Assembly: GCF_947496485.1 (NCBI RefSeq)
Contig: NZ_CANMCZ010000001.1
Span: 1,759,384-1,823,383, forward strand
Direction: 5' to 3'
DNA: 64,000 nucleotides
Source: an uncultured Winogradskyella sp.
GTDB lineage: Bacteria; Bacteroidota; Bacteroidia; Flavobacteriales; Flavobacteriaceae
Part shown: positions 51,895 to 60,056 of the stretch, piece by piece
Layout of the letters: each line of letters starts with the position of its first letter
Numbering within the stretch: the first letter of the stretch is position 1
Notes under the pieces: generated by a model
What the model was told of the DNA's origin: nothing
The model's input: only the letters and a program-made list of their open reading frames with translations
Database searches by the model: none
Translations under genes and position numbers: made by a program

Positions 51895-53154
51895 ATGTTT
51901 AGCAGAGACCGTTGGAACGAAATACTAGAAGCCTTAAATGCTAATAAGTTTAGAACACTATTAACTGCATTTGGTGTATTTTGGGGTATTACTATTTTGG
52001 TGCTTTTACTAGCATTAACTAATGGACTGAAAAATGGAGTAACTGCCGATTTTGGTGATTTTGCTACTAATTCAATGTTTATGTGGACGCAAGGCACATC
52101 AAAGCCATATAAAGGATTACCTAAAGGACGTAACTTTAGTTATAAAATTGATGATGTTGCCGCGATCAAGGCTGAGATTCCTAATATAAAGTATGTATCT
52201 CCTCGAAATCAATTAGGAGGTTTTAGAGGCGCAAATAACGTAACCAGAGGCACTAAAACAGGCGCGTTCGAGATTTATGGAGATTATCCTGAATACATCA
52301 AACAACAACCAATGGACATTCTTCAAGGGAGATTTATTAGTTATTCAGATATTCAAGCTAAACGAAAAATATGTGTTATAGGAACAGGTGTTGTTAAGGG
52401 ATTGTATGATAAAGGTGAGGAAGCTTTAGGAACTTATATCAAAGTAAATGGAGTCAACTTTTTAGTTGTGGGCACATTTAAAATGAGCAATAGTCAAGGT
52501 GATGACGAACAAGATGCAAGTACAATTTATATCCCATTTACAACATTTGGTCAAGCATTTAATAGAGGAGAGAATGTAGGTTGGATGGCCATTACTGCGG
52601 TGGATGGTATAACGATAACCTCATTAAAACAAAAAGTTTTTGATTTGATGAAGTCTAGGCATAAGGTAGATCCTACAGACGAACGTGCAATAGGTCATTT
52701 TGATTTATCAGAACAGTTTGAACGTATCAATGGTCTATTTTCAATTTTGTCTCTTGTTGGCTATTTTGTTGGTGCTTTGGTGCTAATGTCTGGTATAATA
52801 GGTATTAGCAATATTATGCTTATCGTGGTAAAAGAGCGTACTAAAGAAATAGGTGTAAGACGTGCTTTAGGAGCAAGCCCATGGACAATTAAATCTCAAA
52901 TTTTACAAGAGAGTTTAATATTAACCATATTATCTGGTATGGTTGGTATTTCGTTTGCAGCTTTAGTTATTTGGATAATGAACACGATTTTAGATAATGT
53001 TGGTCCAGTAGAAAACTTTGCAAATCCAAGTGTAAGCATGCAAGTTGTATTTACAGCATTAATTATATTAATAGTATCAGGAGTATTAGCAGGTCTTATT
53101 CCAGCAAACAGTGCAACTAAGATGAAACCCGTAGACGCATTAAGAATAGAATAA
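51895..53154 (+). CDS. MacB-like ABC permease 2
   Basis: Second permease of the set, 419 residues, same layout as permease 1: N-terminal RDRWNEILEALNANKFRTLL, helix 1 (about 23-43), periplasmic domain, then helices with VKERTKEIGVRRALGASPWT (about 316-335) and the end AGLIPANSATKMKPVDALRIE. Starts one base after permease 1. The ATPase, two permeases, adaptor and TolC genes are in order with short gaps, so they should form one tripartite efflux machine. Confidence 0.94.
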   Translation: MFSRDRWNEILEALNANKFRTLLTAFGVFWGITILVLLLALTNGLKNGVTADFGDFATNSMFMWTQGTSKPYKGLPKGRNFSYKIDDVAAIKAEIPNIKYVSPRNQLGGFRGANNVTRGTKTGAFEIYGDYPEYIKQQPMDILQGRFISYSDIQAKRKICVIGTGVVKGLYDKGEEALGTYIKVNGVNFLVVGTFKMSNSQGDDEQDASTIYIPFTTFGQAFNRGENVGWMAITAVDGITITSLKQKVFDLMKSRHKVDPTDERAIGHFDLSEQFERINGLFSILSLVGYFVGALVLMSGIIGISNIMLIVVKERTKEIGVRRALGASPWTIKSQILQESLILTILSGMVGISFAALVIWIMNTILDNVGPVENFANPSVSMQVVFTALIILIVSGVLAGLIPANSATKMKPVDALRIE

Positions 53155-53173
53155 ATTTATATCAATCATAATC

Positions 53174-54334
53174 ATGAAGAGAACCAAAACTGTTATCGCA
53201 TTAATATTAATTGTTGTTGTATTCGGTGCAGCATTATATTATTTATGGGATAAAAATCAAGAAAATCCTATTACCTATACTACGGAGTCTCCAACAGAGG
53301 AAACAATTATTGTTAAAACTGTGGCAACTGGAAGCATTGTTCCAAAAGAAGAAATATTAATAAAACCTAACATTTCTGGGGTTATTGAAGAAGTTTTTAT
53401 TGAAGCAGGCGAATATGTAAAACAAGGGGATCTTATTGCTCAGATTAGAGTTATACCTAACGTTTCAAATTTAACAAGTGCAAAAAACAATATAGCTTCT
53501 AATCGAAATGCTTTGCAGACTGCAGAAATTAATTTTAAAACTCAAAAGGCAATATACGACCGTCAAAAAGAATTATTTGATAAAGGAGTTATAGCAGCAA
53601 ATGAATTCGACCAAGTTAATAATACATATTTACAGGCAAAACAGCGTGTTGAACAGGCAAGAATTGATGTGACGCAATCTCGTCAAAATTATGATATCAT
53701 AAAAACAGGCACCACTTCCGGATTGGGTAGTGCCGCACAAACACAAGTTAGAGCAACAGTTGCAGGTATGGTTTTAGATGTACCAGTAAAAGCAGGAAAT
53801 CAAGTCATTGAAGCTAATAATTTTAATGAAGGCACTTCTATTGCTTCGTTGGCAGACGTAAAGCAAATGATTTTTGAAGGAAAAGTAGATGAAAGCGAAG
53901 TTGGTAAAATAAAAGAAGGTTTACCATTAGAAATTACTGTAGGTGCTATCGAAAACGAGAAGTTTGATGCTACTTTAGATTACATTGCTCCAAAAGGTGT
54001 TGCTGAAAACGGAGCTATTCAATTTGAAATAAAAGGTACCTTAAAAAAAATAGATTCTACTTTTATTAGAGCAGGTTTAAGTGCCAATGCATCTATTATT
54101 TTAGACAAAGTAGAAAAGGTTTTAGCAATCAAAGAAGCCCTAGTACAATATGATAAAGAAACAAAAAAGCCATACGTTGAAGTTGAGATAGGTGATCAAG
54201 AATTTGAAAGAAAAGATGTAGAATTAGGCATTAGTGATGGTATTTTTGTAGAGGTTAAAAGCGGAATAACCAAAGAAGATAAAATCAAAGTTTGGAATCA
54301 AGTACAAGGTATTCCAAAATATGCCCAACAATAA
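53174..54334 (+). CDS. Periplasmic adaptor (HlyD/MacA family) 1
   Basis: Membrane fusion protein of 386 residues with an N-terminal anchor (about 7-24), lipoyl half-motifs near VKTVATGSIVPKEEILIKP (about 48-66) and VRATVAGMVLDVPVKAGNQV (about 197-216), a coiled-coil hairpin between them (about 98-180) and barrel domains to the end. It bridges the MacB-like permeases to the outer-membrane channel. It is one of two adaptors in this operon; the other follows the TolC gene. Confidence 0.92.
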   Translation: MKRTKTVIALILIVVVFGAALYYLWDKNQENPITYTTESPTEETIIVKTVATGSIVPKEEILIKPNISGVIEEVFIEAGEYVKQGDLIAQIRVIPNVSNLTSAKNNIASNRNALQTAEINFKTQKAIYDRQKELFDKGVIAANEFDQVNNTYLQAKQRVEQARIDVTQSRQNYDIIKTGTTSGLGSAAQTQVRATVAGMVLDVPVKAGNQVIEANNFNEGTSIASLADVKQMIFEGKVDESEVGKIKEGLPLEITVGAIENEKFDATLDYIAPKGVAENGAIQFEIKGTLKKIDSTFIRAGLSANASIILDKVEKVLAIKEALVQYDKETKKPYVEVEIGDQEFERKDVELGISDGIFVEVKSGITKEDKIKVWNQVQGIPKYAQQ

Positions 54335-54384
54335 TTACTACCTTTAGTGTAACACTTTAAGATTTATATAGACAAATAGACATC

Positions 54385-55827
54385 ATGAAAAAATCAATCA
54401 TAGTAATATTACTTCTTTTGGGAGTTTTAGTACAAGCTCAAAATAAAAAATGGACTCTCAAAGAATGTGTTCAATATGCTTTAGATAATAATATATCTGT
54501 AAAGCAAAGTGAGTTAGATATAGAACTTGCTGATATTGAAAAATTAACTGCTAAAGGAAATTTTGTACCTAGTATAAATGCTGGTAGTGGTGTTTCAGAA
54601 AATACTGGTTTGAGTTTCAACCCAGTAACAAATAATGCTCAAACTACAACATTTCTTTCAGCTTCAGGTAATATCAATATTGGATATACACTTTTCGACG
54701 GATTAAGAAACTTCAGAAGATTACAGCGTGCAGATATCTCTCGCCTTTCTAGTCAATATCGATTAGACAAAATGAAAGATGATATTTCATTATTTGTTGC
54801 CAATGGATATCTTGCGGTAATTCTTAATAAAGCAAATCTTGAAGTTTTAATTTCTCAGAATGAAGTAACTAAAGAACAAATTCAGAGAACGCAAGAATTG
54901 GTTGATGCGGGCTCATTACCTAGAGGTGATTTGTTAGAAATAAAAGCAACAGATGCTAGTGAGCAACAAGCAATTATCAATGCTGAGAATAGTATTCGAA
55001 TTTCATTAATTAGTTTGGCTCAATTACTTTTGATTAAGGATTATGAAAACTTTGATATTGAGGATGAAGGCTATGACATCATTGATGCTGGCATAGCAGA
55101 TAAGGATGTTACAGAAATAATTACTGCTGCTAAAGAAAGTAGGTCAGAAATTAGAATAGCAGAACAAAATGTTGAGTTAGCAGAAATGGATTTAAAGATT
55201 GCTAAAGGGGCAAACTATCCAACATTATCGGCGTTTTTTGGTTATAATACTAGGTTTGCTAACACAACTTCTTTTATACAACAAGTAGACCCAGATAATC
55301 CAACCATTACACAACAAATAGGTACGGTTCAAGGTACAGGTGAGGCAGTTATAGGTGAATTTCCTAACACATTTCTTTCGGAGGTTGCAGCAGATCCTTT
55401 TATAGATCAGTTATATCAAAATGATGGTATTGGATATGGATTACAATTAAACGTTCCTATTTTAAATGGTTTTAATACAAAAGCGAATGTTCAAAGAAAT
55501 AAAGTTAACTTAGAGCAATCTAAATTTCTATTAGAACAAGCGGAATTAGATTTAGAGTCTACAGTATATCAAGCTTACGTTGATGCTAAAGGCGCTTTGA
55601 AATCTTATGAAGCAGCAAAATTGGCTTTAGAATCTCAACAATTAGCTTACGATTATGCTAAAGAACGTTACGATGTTGGTTTAACAAACGCATTTGATTT
55701 TAGTCAATCTAAGCTTAGATTTGATAATGCCAACATTGAATTAAATCGCGCTAAATACGATTACATTTTTAAATTAAAGGTTCTTGAATTGTATTTTGGA
55801 ATACCAGCAACTGAATTAAAGTTTTAA
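54385..55827 (+). CDS. TolC-family outer-membrane efflux protein
   Basis: Outer-membrane channel of 480 residues with a signal sequence (MKKSIIVILLLLGVLVQAQ). The two TolC repeats are seen as the paired starts KWTLKECVQYALDNNISVKQ (about residues 22-41) and the later KAKVNLEQSKFLLEQAELD-like stretch (about 372-390), with long coiled helices rich in Ala, Gln and Glu. It completes the tripartite system with the adaptors on each side. It could also serve the orphan C39 exporter of the RiPP island, which lacks its own channel; that is speculation. Confidence 0.93.
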   Translation: MKKSIIVILLLLGVLVQAQNKKWTLKECVQYALDNNISVKQSELDIELADIEKLTAKGNFVPSINAGSGVSENTGLSFNPVTNNAQTTTFLSASGNINIGYTLFDGLRNFRRLQRADISRLSSQYRLDKMKDDISLFVANGYLAVILNKANLEVLISQNEVTKEQIQRTQELVDAGSLPRGDLLEIKATDASEQQAIINAENSIRISLISLAQLLLIKDYENFDIEDEGYDIIDAGIADKDVTEIITAAKESRSEIRIAEQNVELAEMDLKIAKGANYPTLSAFFGYNTRFANTTSFIQQVDPDNPTITQQIGTVQGTGEAVIGEFPNTFLSEVAADPFIDQLYQNDGIGYGLQLNVPILNGFNTKANVQRNKVNLEQSKFLLEQAELDLESTVYQAYVDAKGALKSYEAAKLALESQQLAYDYAKERYDVGLTNAFDFSQSKLRFDNANIELNRAKYDYIFKLKVLELYFGIPATELKF

Positions 55828-55829
55828 TT

Positions 55830-57128
55830 ATGAGCAAAACAGTAAAAATTATCATCGGAGTCGTTGTCCTTCTACTTATCCTTTTAATTGCAGGATCTAA
55901 AATGGGATGGTTCGGTAAAAAAGGAAATTTTAAAGAAGTTACTGTTAAGGAGGTAACACTTCAGGATATTGTAGAAACAGTGTCGGCCACAGGAAAAATC
56001 CAACCAGAAGTTGAGGTTAAAATATCTTCGGAAGTTTCTGGCGAAATTTTAGAATTACCTTTTAAAGAAGGTCAAGAAGTTAAAAAAGGAGACTTATTAG
56101 TAAGAGTTAATCCAGATTTAATTCAGTCTGCCGTAAGTCGTTCTCAGGCATCTTATCAGAATGTAAGAGCAGGATTAGAACAAGCAGAAGCGAACTTAAA
56201 ACAAGCTAAAGCAGACTATGATCGAAATAAGGTGCTTTTTGAGAAAGGTGTAATTTCTAAAGCAGATTGGGATAGAGCAATTGCTGGTTATGAAACGGCC
56301 GAAGCTAATAAAAGCTCTGCTTATTATAGCGTGCAAAGTGCAGCAGCAACAGTAAATGAAGCAAAAGACAATTTAAATAGAACAACGATTTATGCTCCAA
56401 TGAGCGGAACGATTTCAGTTCTAAGTGTAGAGTTAGGTGAACGTGTTGTAGGTACTCAGCAAATGGCAGGTACTGAAATTCTGCGTGTTGCTAACTTAAA
56501 TAATATGGAAGTTGAGGTAGATGTCAACGAAAATGATATTGTAAAGGTTCAAATAGGGGATTCAACTATTGTAGAAGTAGATGCCTATTTAAAGAAAGAA
56601 TTTAAAGGTGTAGTTACGGAAATTGCGAACTCAGCAGCGGGTACATTAGCAGCTGATCAGGTTACTAACTTTAAGGTTAAGGTTAGAATTTTAGAAGAAT
56701 CTTATAAAGATCTAACAGAAGGTAAACCAGAAACCTATTCGCCTTTTAGACCTGGAATGACTGCTACTGTGGACATTATTACCAAAACACAAAAAGATGC
56801 GATTTCTGTACCAATTAGTGCAATTGTTATTAAAACAGATACAAGTTCTACCAAAAAACCATATAGTAAATCAGTAGATGAAAATGAATCTGTTAAAGAG
56901 GAGAAATTTGAATGTGTTTTTGTAAATGAAAATGGTAAAGCAAAATTGAGAGTTGTAGAAACTGGTATTCAAGATGATACTAATATCGAAATTGTTTCGG
57001 GATTGAGTGAAGACGATAAAATTATTACAGGGCCATATAATATGGTTTCTAAGACACTTAAACCTGGAGATTTAGTAGAAGTAAAGAATAAGAAATCTGA
57101 AAACTCAGAAGAAAAAGCAGAAGAATAG
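55830..57128 (+). CDS. Periplasmic adaptor (HlyD/MacA family) 2
   Basis: Second membrane fusion protein, 432 residues, with an N-terminal anchor (about 4-22), lipoyl segments TVSATGKIQPEVEVKISSEV and YAPMSGTISVLSVELGERV, a coiled coil between (about 95-180) and a barrel region with PFRPGMTATVDI. It starts 2 bases after the TolC stop. Compared with adaptor 1 it has a longer C-terminal barrel and a Lys/Glu tail. Why one ATPase set has two adaptors is unclear; they may be alternatives for different permease states. Confidence 0.92.
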   Translation: MSKTVKIIIGVVVLLLILLIAGSKMGWFGKKGNFKEVTVKEVTLQDIVETVSATGKIQPEVEVKISSEVSGEILELPFKEGQEVKKGDLLVRVNPDLIQSAVSRSQASYQNVRAGLEQAEANLKQAKADYDRNKVLFEKGVISKADWDRAIAGYETAEANKSSAYYSVQSAAATVNEAKDNLNRTTIYAPMSGTISVLSVELGERVVGTQQMAGTEILRVANLNNMEVEVDVNENDIVKVQIGDSTIVEVDAYLKKEFKGVVTEIANSAAGTLAADQVTNFKVKVRILEESYKDLTEGKPETYSPFRPGMTATVDIITKTQKDAISVPISAIVIKTDTSSTKKPYSKSVDENESVKEEKFECVFVNENGKAKLRVVETGIQDDTNIEIVSGLSEDDKIITGPYNMVSKTLKPGDLVEVKNKKSENSEEKAEE

Positions 57129-57146
57129 TATAAAACATATTTACTA

Positions 57147-57818
57147 ATGGCATTAGTGCTAAATATTGAAACAGCAACTACAAATTGTTCAGTCTCTCTA
57201 TCTAAAGATGGAGAGATTTTAGTTTTAAAAGAAGACTATAGTTCTGGTTATTCCCATGCGGAAACTTTACATGTGTTTATAGATGAAGTTTTTAAGGCTA
57301 CAAAACTAAAACTTACTGAAGTTGATGCTGTTGCTGTTAGTAAAGGACCTGGTTCTTATACAGGTTTACGGATTGGTGTATCGTCAGCAAAAGGTTTATG
57401 TTTTGCATCAAATAAGCCGCTAATCGCTATTGATACGTTAGAAAGTTTAGCACACCAACTTCAGATAGAAGAAGGATATATTGTGCCAATGTTAGATGCT
57501 CGTAGAATGGAAGTTTATTCGGCTATTTATAATTCTAAGTTCGAGTTACAAAGAAAGATAGAAGCAGAAATTCTAACAGAAGAAAGTTACAGTTCATTTC
57601 TTAAAACTGATAAGGTATATTTTATTGGTAATGGTGTTGAAAAAACTAAAAGCTTAATTCAGCATCCTAATGCCAGATTTATTGAGGGTAAACTTCCATC
57701 GGCAAACGAAATGGCTGTATTGTCAGAATTAAAATACAAAATAAGCGACACCGAAGATGTCGCTTATTTTGAACCTTATTATTTAAAGGATTTTATTGCT
57801 TTAAAAAAGAAAGCTTAA
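57147..57818 (+). CDS. tsaB: tRNA threonylcarbamoyladenosine biosynthesis protein TsaB
   Basis: TsaB, 223 residues, the ASKHA-fold partner of TsaD in making t6A at position 37 of ANN-decoding tRNAs. The N-terminal stretch LVLNIETATTNCSVSLSKDG and the KGPGSYTGLRIGVSSAKGL motif (about residues 66-84) are diagnostic. Length is normal. Its 3' end contains a strong hairpin (57738-57770), and its stop overlaps the convergent mscS-type gene by 4 bases. Confidence 0.96.
   Translation: MALVLNIETATTNCSVSLSKDGEILVLKEDYSSGYSHAETLHVFIDEVFKATKLKLTEVDAVAVSKGPGSYTGLRIGVSSAKGLCFASNKPLIAIDTLESLAHQLQIEEGYIVPMLDARRMEVYSAIYNSKFELQRKIEAEILTEESYSSFLKTDKVYFIGNGVEKTKSLIQHPNARFIEGKLPSANEMAVLSELKYKISDTEDVAYFEPYYLKDFIALKKKA
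57738..57770. terminator. Hairpin inside the tsaB coding end, possible bidirectional terminator
   Basis: AAAATAAGCGACA (57738-57750) and TGTCGCTTATTTT (57758-57770) are perfect 13-base arms around CCGAAGA. A-run and T-run on the two sides fit termination in both directions: for tsaB, and for the convergent mscS-type gene, which ends 45 bases away. It encodes residues KISDTEDVAYF. Confidence 0.6.
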
Positions 57819-58627
57819 GCTTCTTTTTGTATCTCAACAGCGTGTGGATAAGGTATTTCGATTCCAGCAGCATCAAGAGCTATCTTAACATTTTCCTGGG
57901 TTCCAAAGTATACATCCCAGTAATCTGCAACAGTACACCATGGTCTTACAGCAAAATTCACAGAACTATCAGCTAATTCAGAAACATTTACTGACGGAGC
58001 AGGATCTTGTAAAACCTTTGGATTAGAAGTTAGTACTTTCATTAAAACTTCTTTAGTTTGTTTGATGTCAGAATCATAACCAACACCAAACGTAAGATCA
58101 ACTCTAAGTTTTCCTTCAGTAGAATAGTTTACAATATTTCCATTAGATAATGCACCATTAGGAATAATTACCTCTTTATTTGTAGGTGTTAAGAGCTTAG
58201 TTGTAAAAATTTCAATTTCTTTTACAACACCAAGTTCTCCTTGTGCTTCAATTAAGTCTCCTATTTTTATGGGCTTAAAGATCATTAATAAAACTCCACC
58301 GGCAAAATTACCTAGAGAGCCTTGTAGTGCTAGTCCGATAGCTAAACCAGCAGCGGCAAGTATTGCGGCAAAAGAAGTAGTTTCAATACCTACAGTACCT
58401 AAAACGACAACGATTAAGACAATTTTTAAAACCCAGCTCACAAGATTTAATAAGAACTTTTTTAAGCTCTCATCATAATCCGCTTTATTCATTGCTTTTT
58501 TAACGCCCTTAAGCATCATTTTAATAATCCAGCTACCTATAATCCATATCGCAATAGCTGCGATCAATTTTGGGCCAAACTCTACGATTAAGTTATAACC
58601 TGAGTCAATCCATTTTTGTGTATCCAT
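57815..58627 (-). CDS. Small-conductance mechanosensitive channel (MscS family)
   Basis: MscS-type channel of 270 residues, three transmembrane helices (about 14-34, 57-77 and 83-110). The pore-lining third helix with its Ala/Gly pattern is visible in LAAAGLAIGLALQGSLGNFA (about 89-108), followed by the beta domain VLLMIFKPIKIGDLIEAQGE (about 112-131) and NKEVIIPNGALSNGNIVNYS (about 153-172). It releases solutes on hypo-osmotic shock. Minus strand, convergent with tsaB, downstream of dodecin and separated from it by a terminator. Confidence 0.94.
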   Translation of the reverse strand: MDTQKWIDSGYNLIVEFGPKLIAAIAIWIIGSWIIKMMLKGVKKAMNKADYDESLKKFLLNLVSWVLKIVLIVVVLGTVGIETTSFAAILAAAGLAIGLALQGSLGNFAGGVLLMIFKPIKIGDLIEAQGELGVVKEIEIFTTKLLTPTNKEVIIPNGALSNGNIVNYSTEGKLRVDLTFGVGYDSDIKQTKEVLMKVLTSNPKVLQDPAPSVNVSELADSSVNFAVRPWCTVADYWDVYFGTQENVKIALDAAGIEIPYPHAVEIQKEA

Positions 58628-58651
58628 TTTGGTTTAATTAATTTAATTAAA

Positions 58652-58677
58652 TAAAAAACTCGACTTTCTAGTCGAGT
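58652..58677 (-). terminator. Intrinsic terminator after the dodecin gene
   Basis: On the minus strand ACTCGACT, loop AGAA, AGTCGAGT, then a T-run to 58652. Arms are perfect over 8 bases. Confidence 0.85.
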
Positions 58678-58700
58678 CTTTTATATTGTTGTTTGTGTTA

Positions 58701-58901
58701 TTATTTAACTTCGAAAGTTAGTTTTAATGCTACTCTAAATTCAGTAACATCATCACCATTAACGATTGCACTTTGATCTTGTACATATACAGAACGAATG
58801 TTCTTTACAGTTTTGGAAGCTTCTTTTACTGCTTTTTTTGTTGCATCTTCCCAACTTTTATCAGAATTAGATAATACTTCAATAACTTTTAATACTGCCA
58901 T
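58701..58901 (-). CDS. Dodecin-family flavin-binding protein
   Basis: Dodecin-like protein of 66 residues. Dodecins form hollow dodecamers that store flavins or coenzyme A. The pattern VLKVIEVLSNSDKSWEDATK (about residues 3-22) with the conserved tryptophan, then EASKTVKNIRSVYVQDQSA and VTEFRVALKLTFEV are characteristic. The gene is a single unit ended by the terminator at 58652-58677. Confidence 0.9.
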   Translation of the reverse strand: MAVLKVIEVLSNSDKSWEDATKKAVKEASKTVKNIRSVYVQDQSAIVNGDDVTEFRVALKLTFEVK

Positions 58902-58976
58902 AATAATTTCAATTTATAGATTTATATAATGTAAGAACCTTAAAGTTAAAAAAAGTCACTCAATTACTTAAACAAT

Positions 58977-59879
58977 TTAACCATTAATAGCATTAACAGT
59001 TATAGAGTTATCATTCAGCATTTCTTTCAACATATTTTCGATTCCATTTTTTAAAGTAAATGTTGAAGAAGGACAACCACTACATGCGCCTTGGAGTAAT
59101 ACTTCTACTTTTTTAGTGTCAGCATCAAAGGATTTAAATTCTATATTTCCACCATCACTTTCTACTGCTGGTTTTATATACTCCTCAAGGATATTTATAA
59201 TATTTTTTGATGTATCGTCTAAGGCTTCAAATTTTTGCTCTATTGCCTCCTCAGTTTTATTGAGTTGCTTTGGTGCGTTATCATCTAAAATGGTTTTACC
59301 ATCTTCTACATATGATTTTATAAATTCACGAAGTTGAAGTGTAATATCTTCCCATTCTACAATATCAAATTTAGTGATGGAAATAAAATTCTTTTCCATA
59401 TATACATTTTTAATAAATGGAAACTGAAATAAAGCAGTGGCCAAAGGCGAAAGTTTTGCCTCTTCTATTGATGTAAACTCATATGAATTTGGAACTAAAA
59501 CTTTATTACATACAAATTTTAAGACACCAGGGTTTGGTGTGCTTTCTGCATATACAGTTACTGCTGCTTTGGGTTTAATGGCTTCTTCAGTGACTACAAC
59601 ACCATCATTTGAGAGATAATCTTCAATTTGCTTAGCCACTTCATCTTGTACGTCTTTCCATTCAACAATATTGTAACGCTCTATTGCTATAAAATTAGAA
59701 GCGATATATACCTTCTTTACAAAAGGGAGATAAAATAATTGCTGAGCTAAAGGGGAGTGTTTTGCATCATCAATGTTGTTGAATTCAAAGCTATTGTGAT
59801 TAGTAATGAAACGATCAGCTTCAAATTTTATAATAGCCTCATTAGAAGTAGGTAATATGGAAATTTTTGTCTTTGACAT
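58977..59879 (-). CDS. NifU-like iron-sulfur scaffold with two Nfu N-domains
   Basis: Iron-sulfur cluster carrier of 300 residues. Two tandem N-terminal Nfu domains (about 1-95, ending in FIAIERYNIVEWKDVQDEV, and about 108-198, with YAESTPNPGVLKFVCNKVLV) are followed by the C-terminal NifU domain, EEYIKPAVESDGGNIEFKSF (about 232-251) and the cluster-binding CxxC in LLQGACSGCPSSTFTLK (about 263-279). The duplicated N-domain is unusual for minimal Nfu but known in Bacteroidota. It probably hands clusters to the many iron-sulfur proteins such as ActB and QueG. Confidence 0.94.
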   Translation of the reverse strand: MSKTKISILPTSNEAIIKFEADRFITNHNSFEFNNIDDAKHSPLAQQLFYLPFVKKVYIASNFIAIERYNIVEWKDVQDEVAKQIEDYLSNDGVVVTEEAIKPKAAVTVYAESTPNPGVLKFVCNKVLVPNSYEFTSIEEAKLSPLATALFQFPFIKNVYMEKNFISITKFDIVEWEDITLQLREFIKSYVEDGKTILDDNAPKQLNKTEEAIEQKFEALDDTSKNIINILEEYIKPAVESDGGNIEFKSFDADTKKVEVLLQGACSGCPSSTFTLKNGIENMLKEMLNDNSITVNAING

Positions 59880-59889
59880 CTTTTTTTTG

Positions 59890-59897
59890 CAAAAATA
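59890..59897 (-). promoter_or_regulatory. TAnnTTTG -7 element of the NifU-like gene
   Basis: On the minus strand TATTTTTG fits the consensus and lies 10 bases before the ATG at 59879, giving a very short leader. Confidence 0.55.
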
Positions 59898-60056
59898 GGA
59901 AATATCATTGGGAAACGTTCATCTATGATATTATGTTTTGAACTGAATTTTTCAGTCAATACACATAATTTGTTTAAATTCCATGCTTACAAAAAAACCA
60001 TACCAAATAAATATATCTTGCTAGTGTTTATTTGAGTTAGTTTGAAAAAGCTAGAC

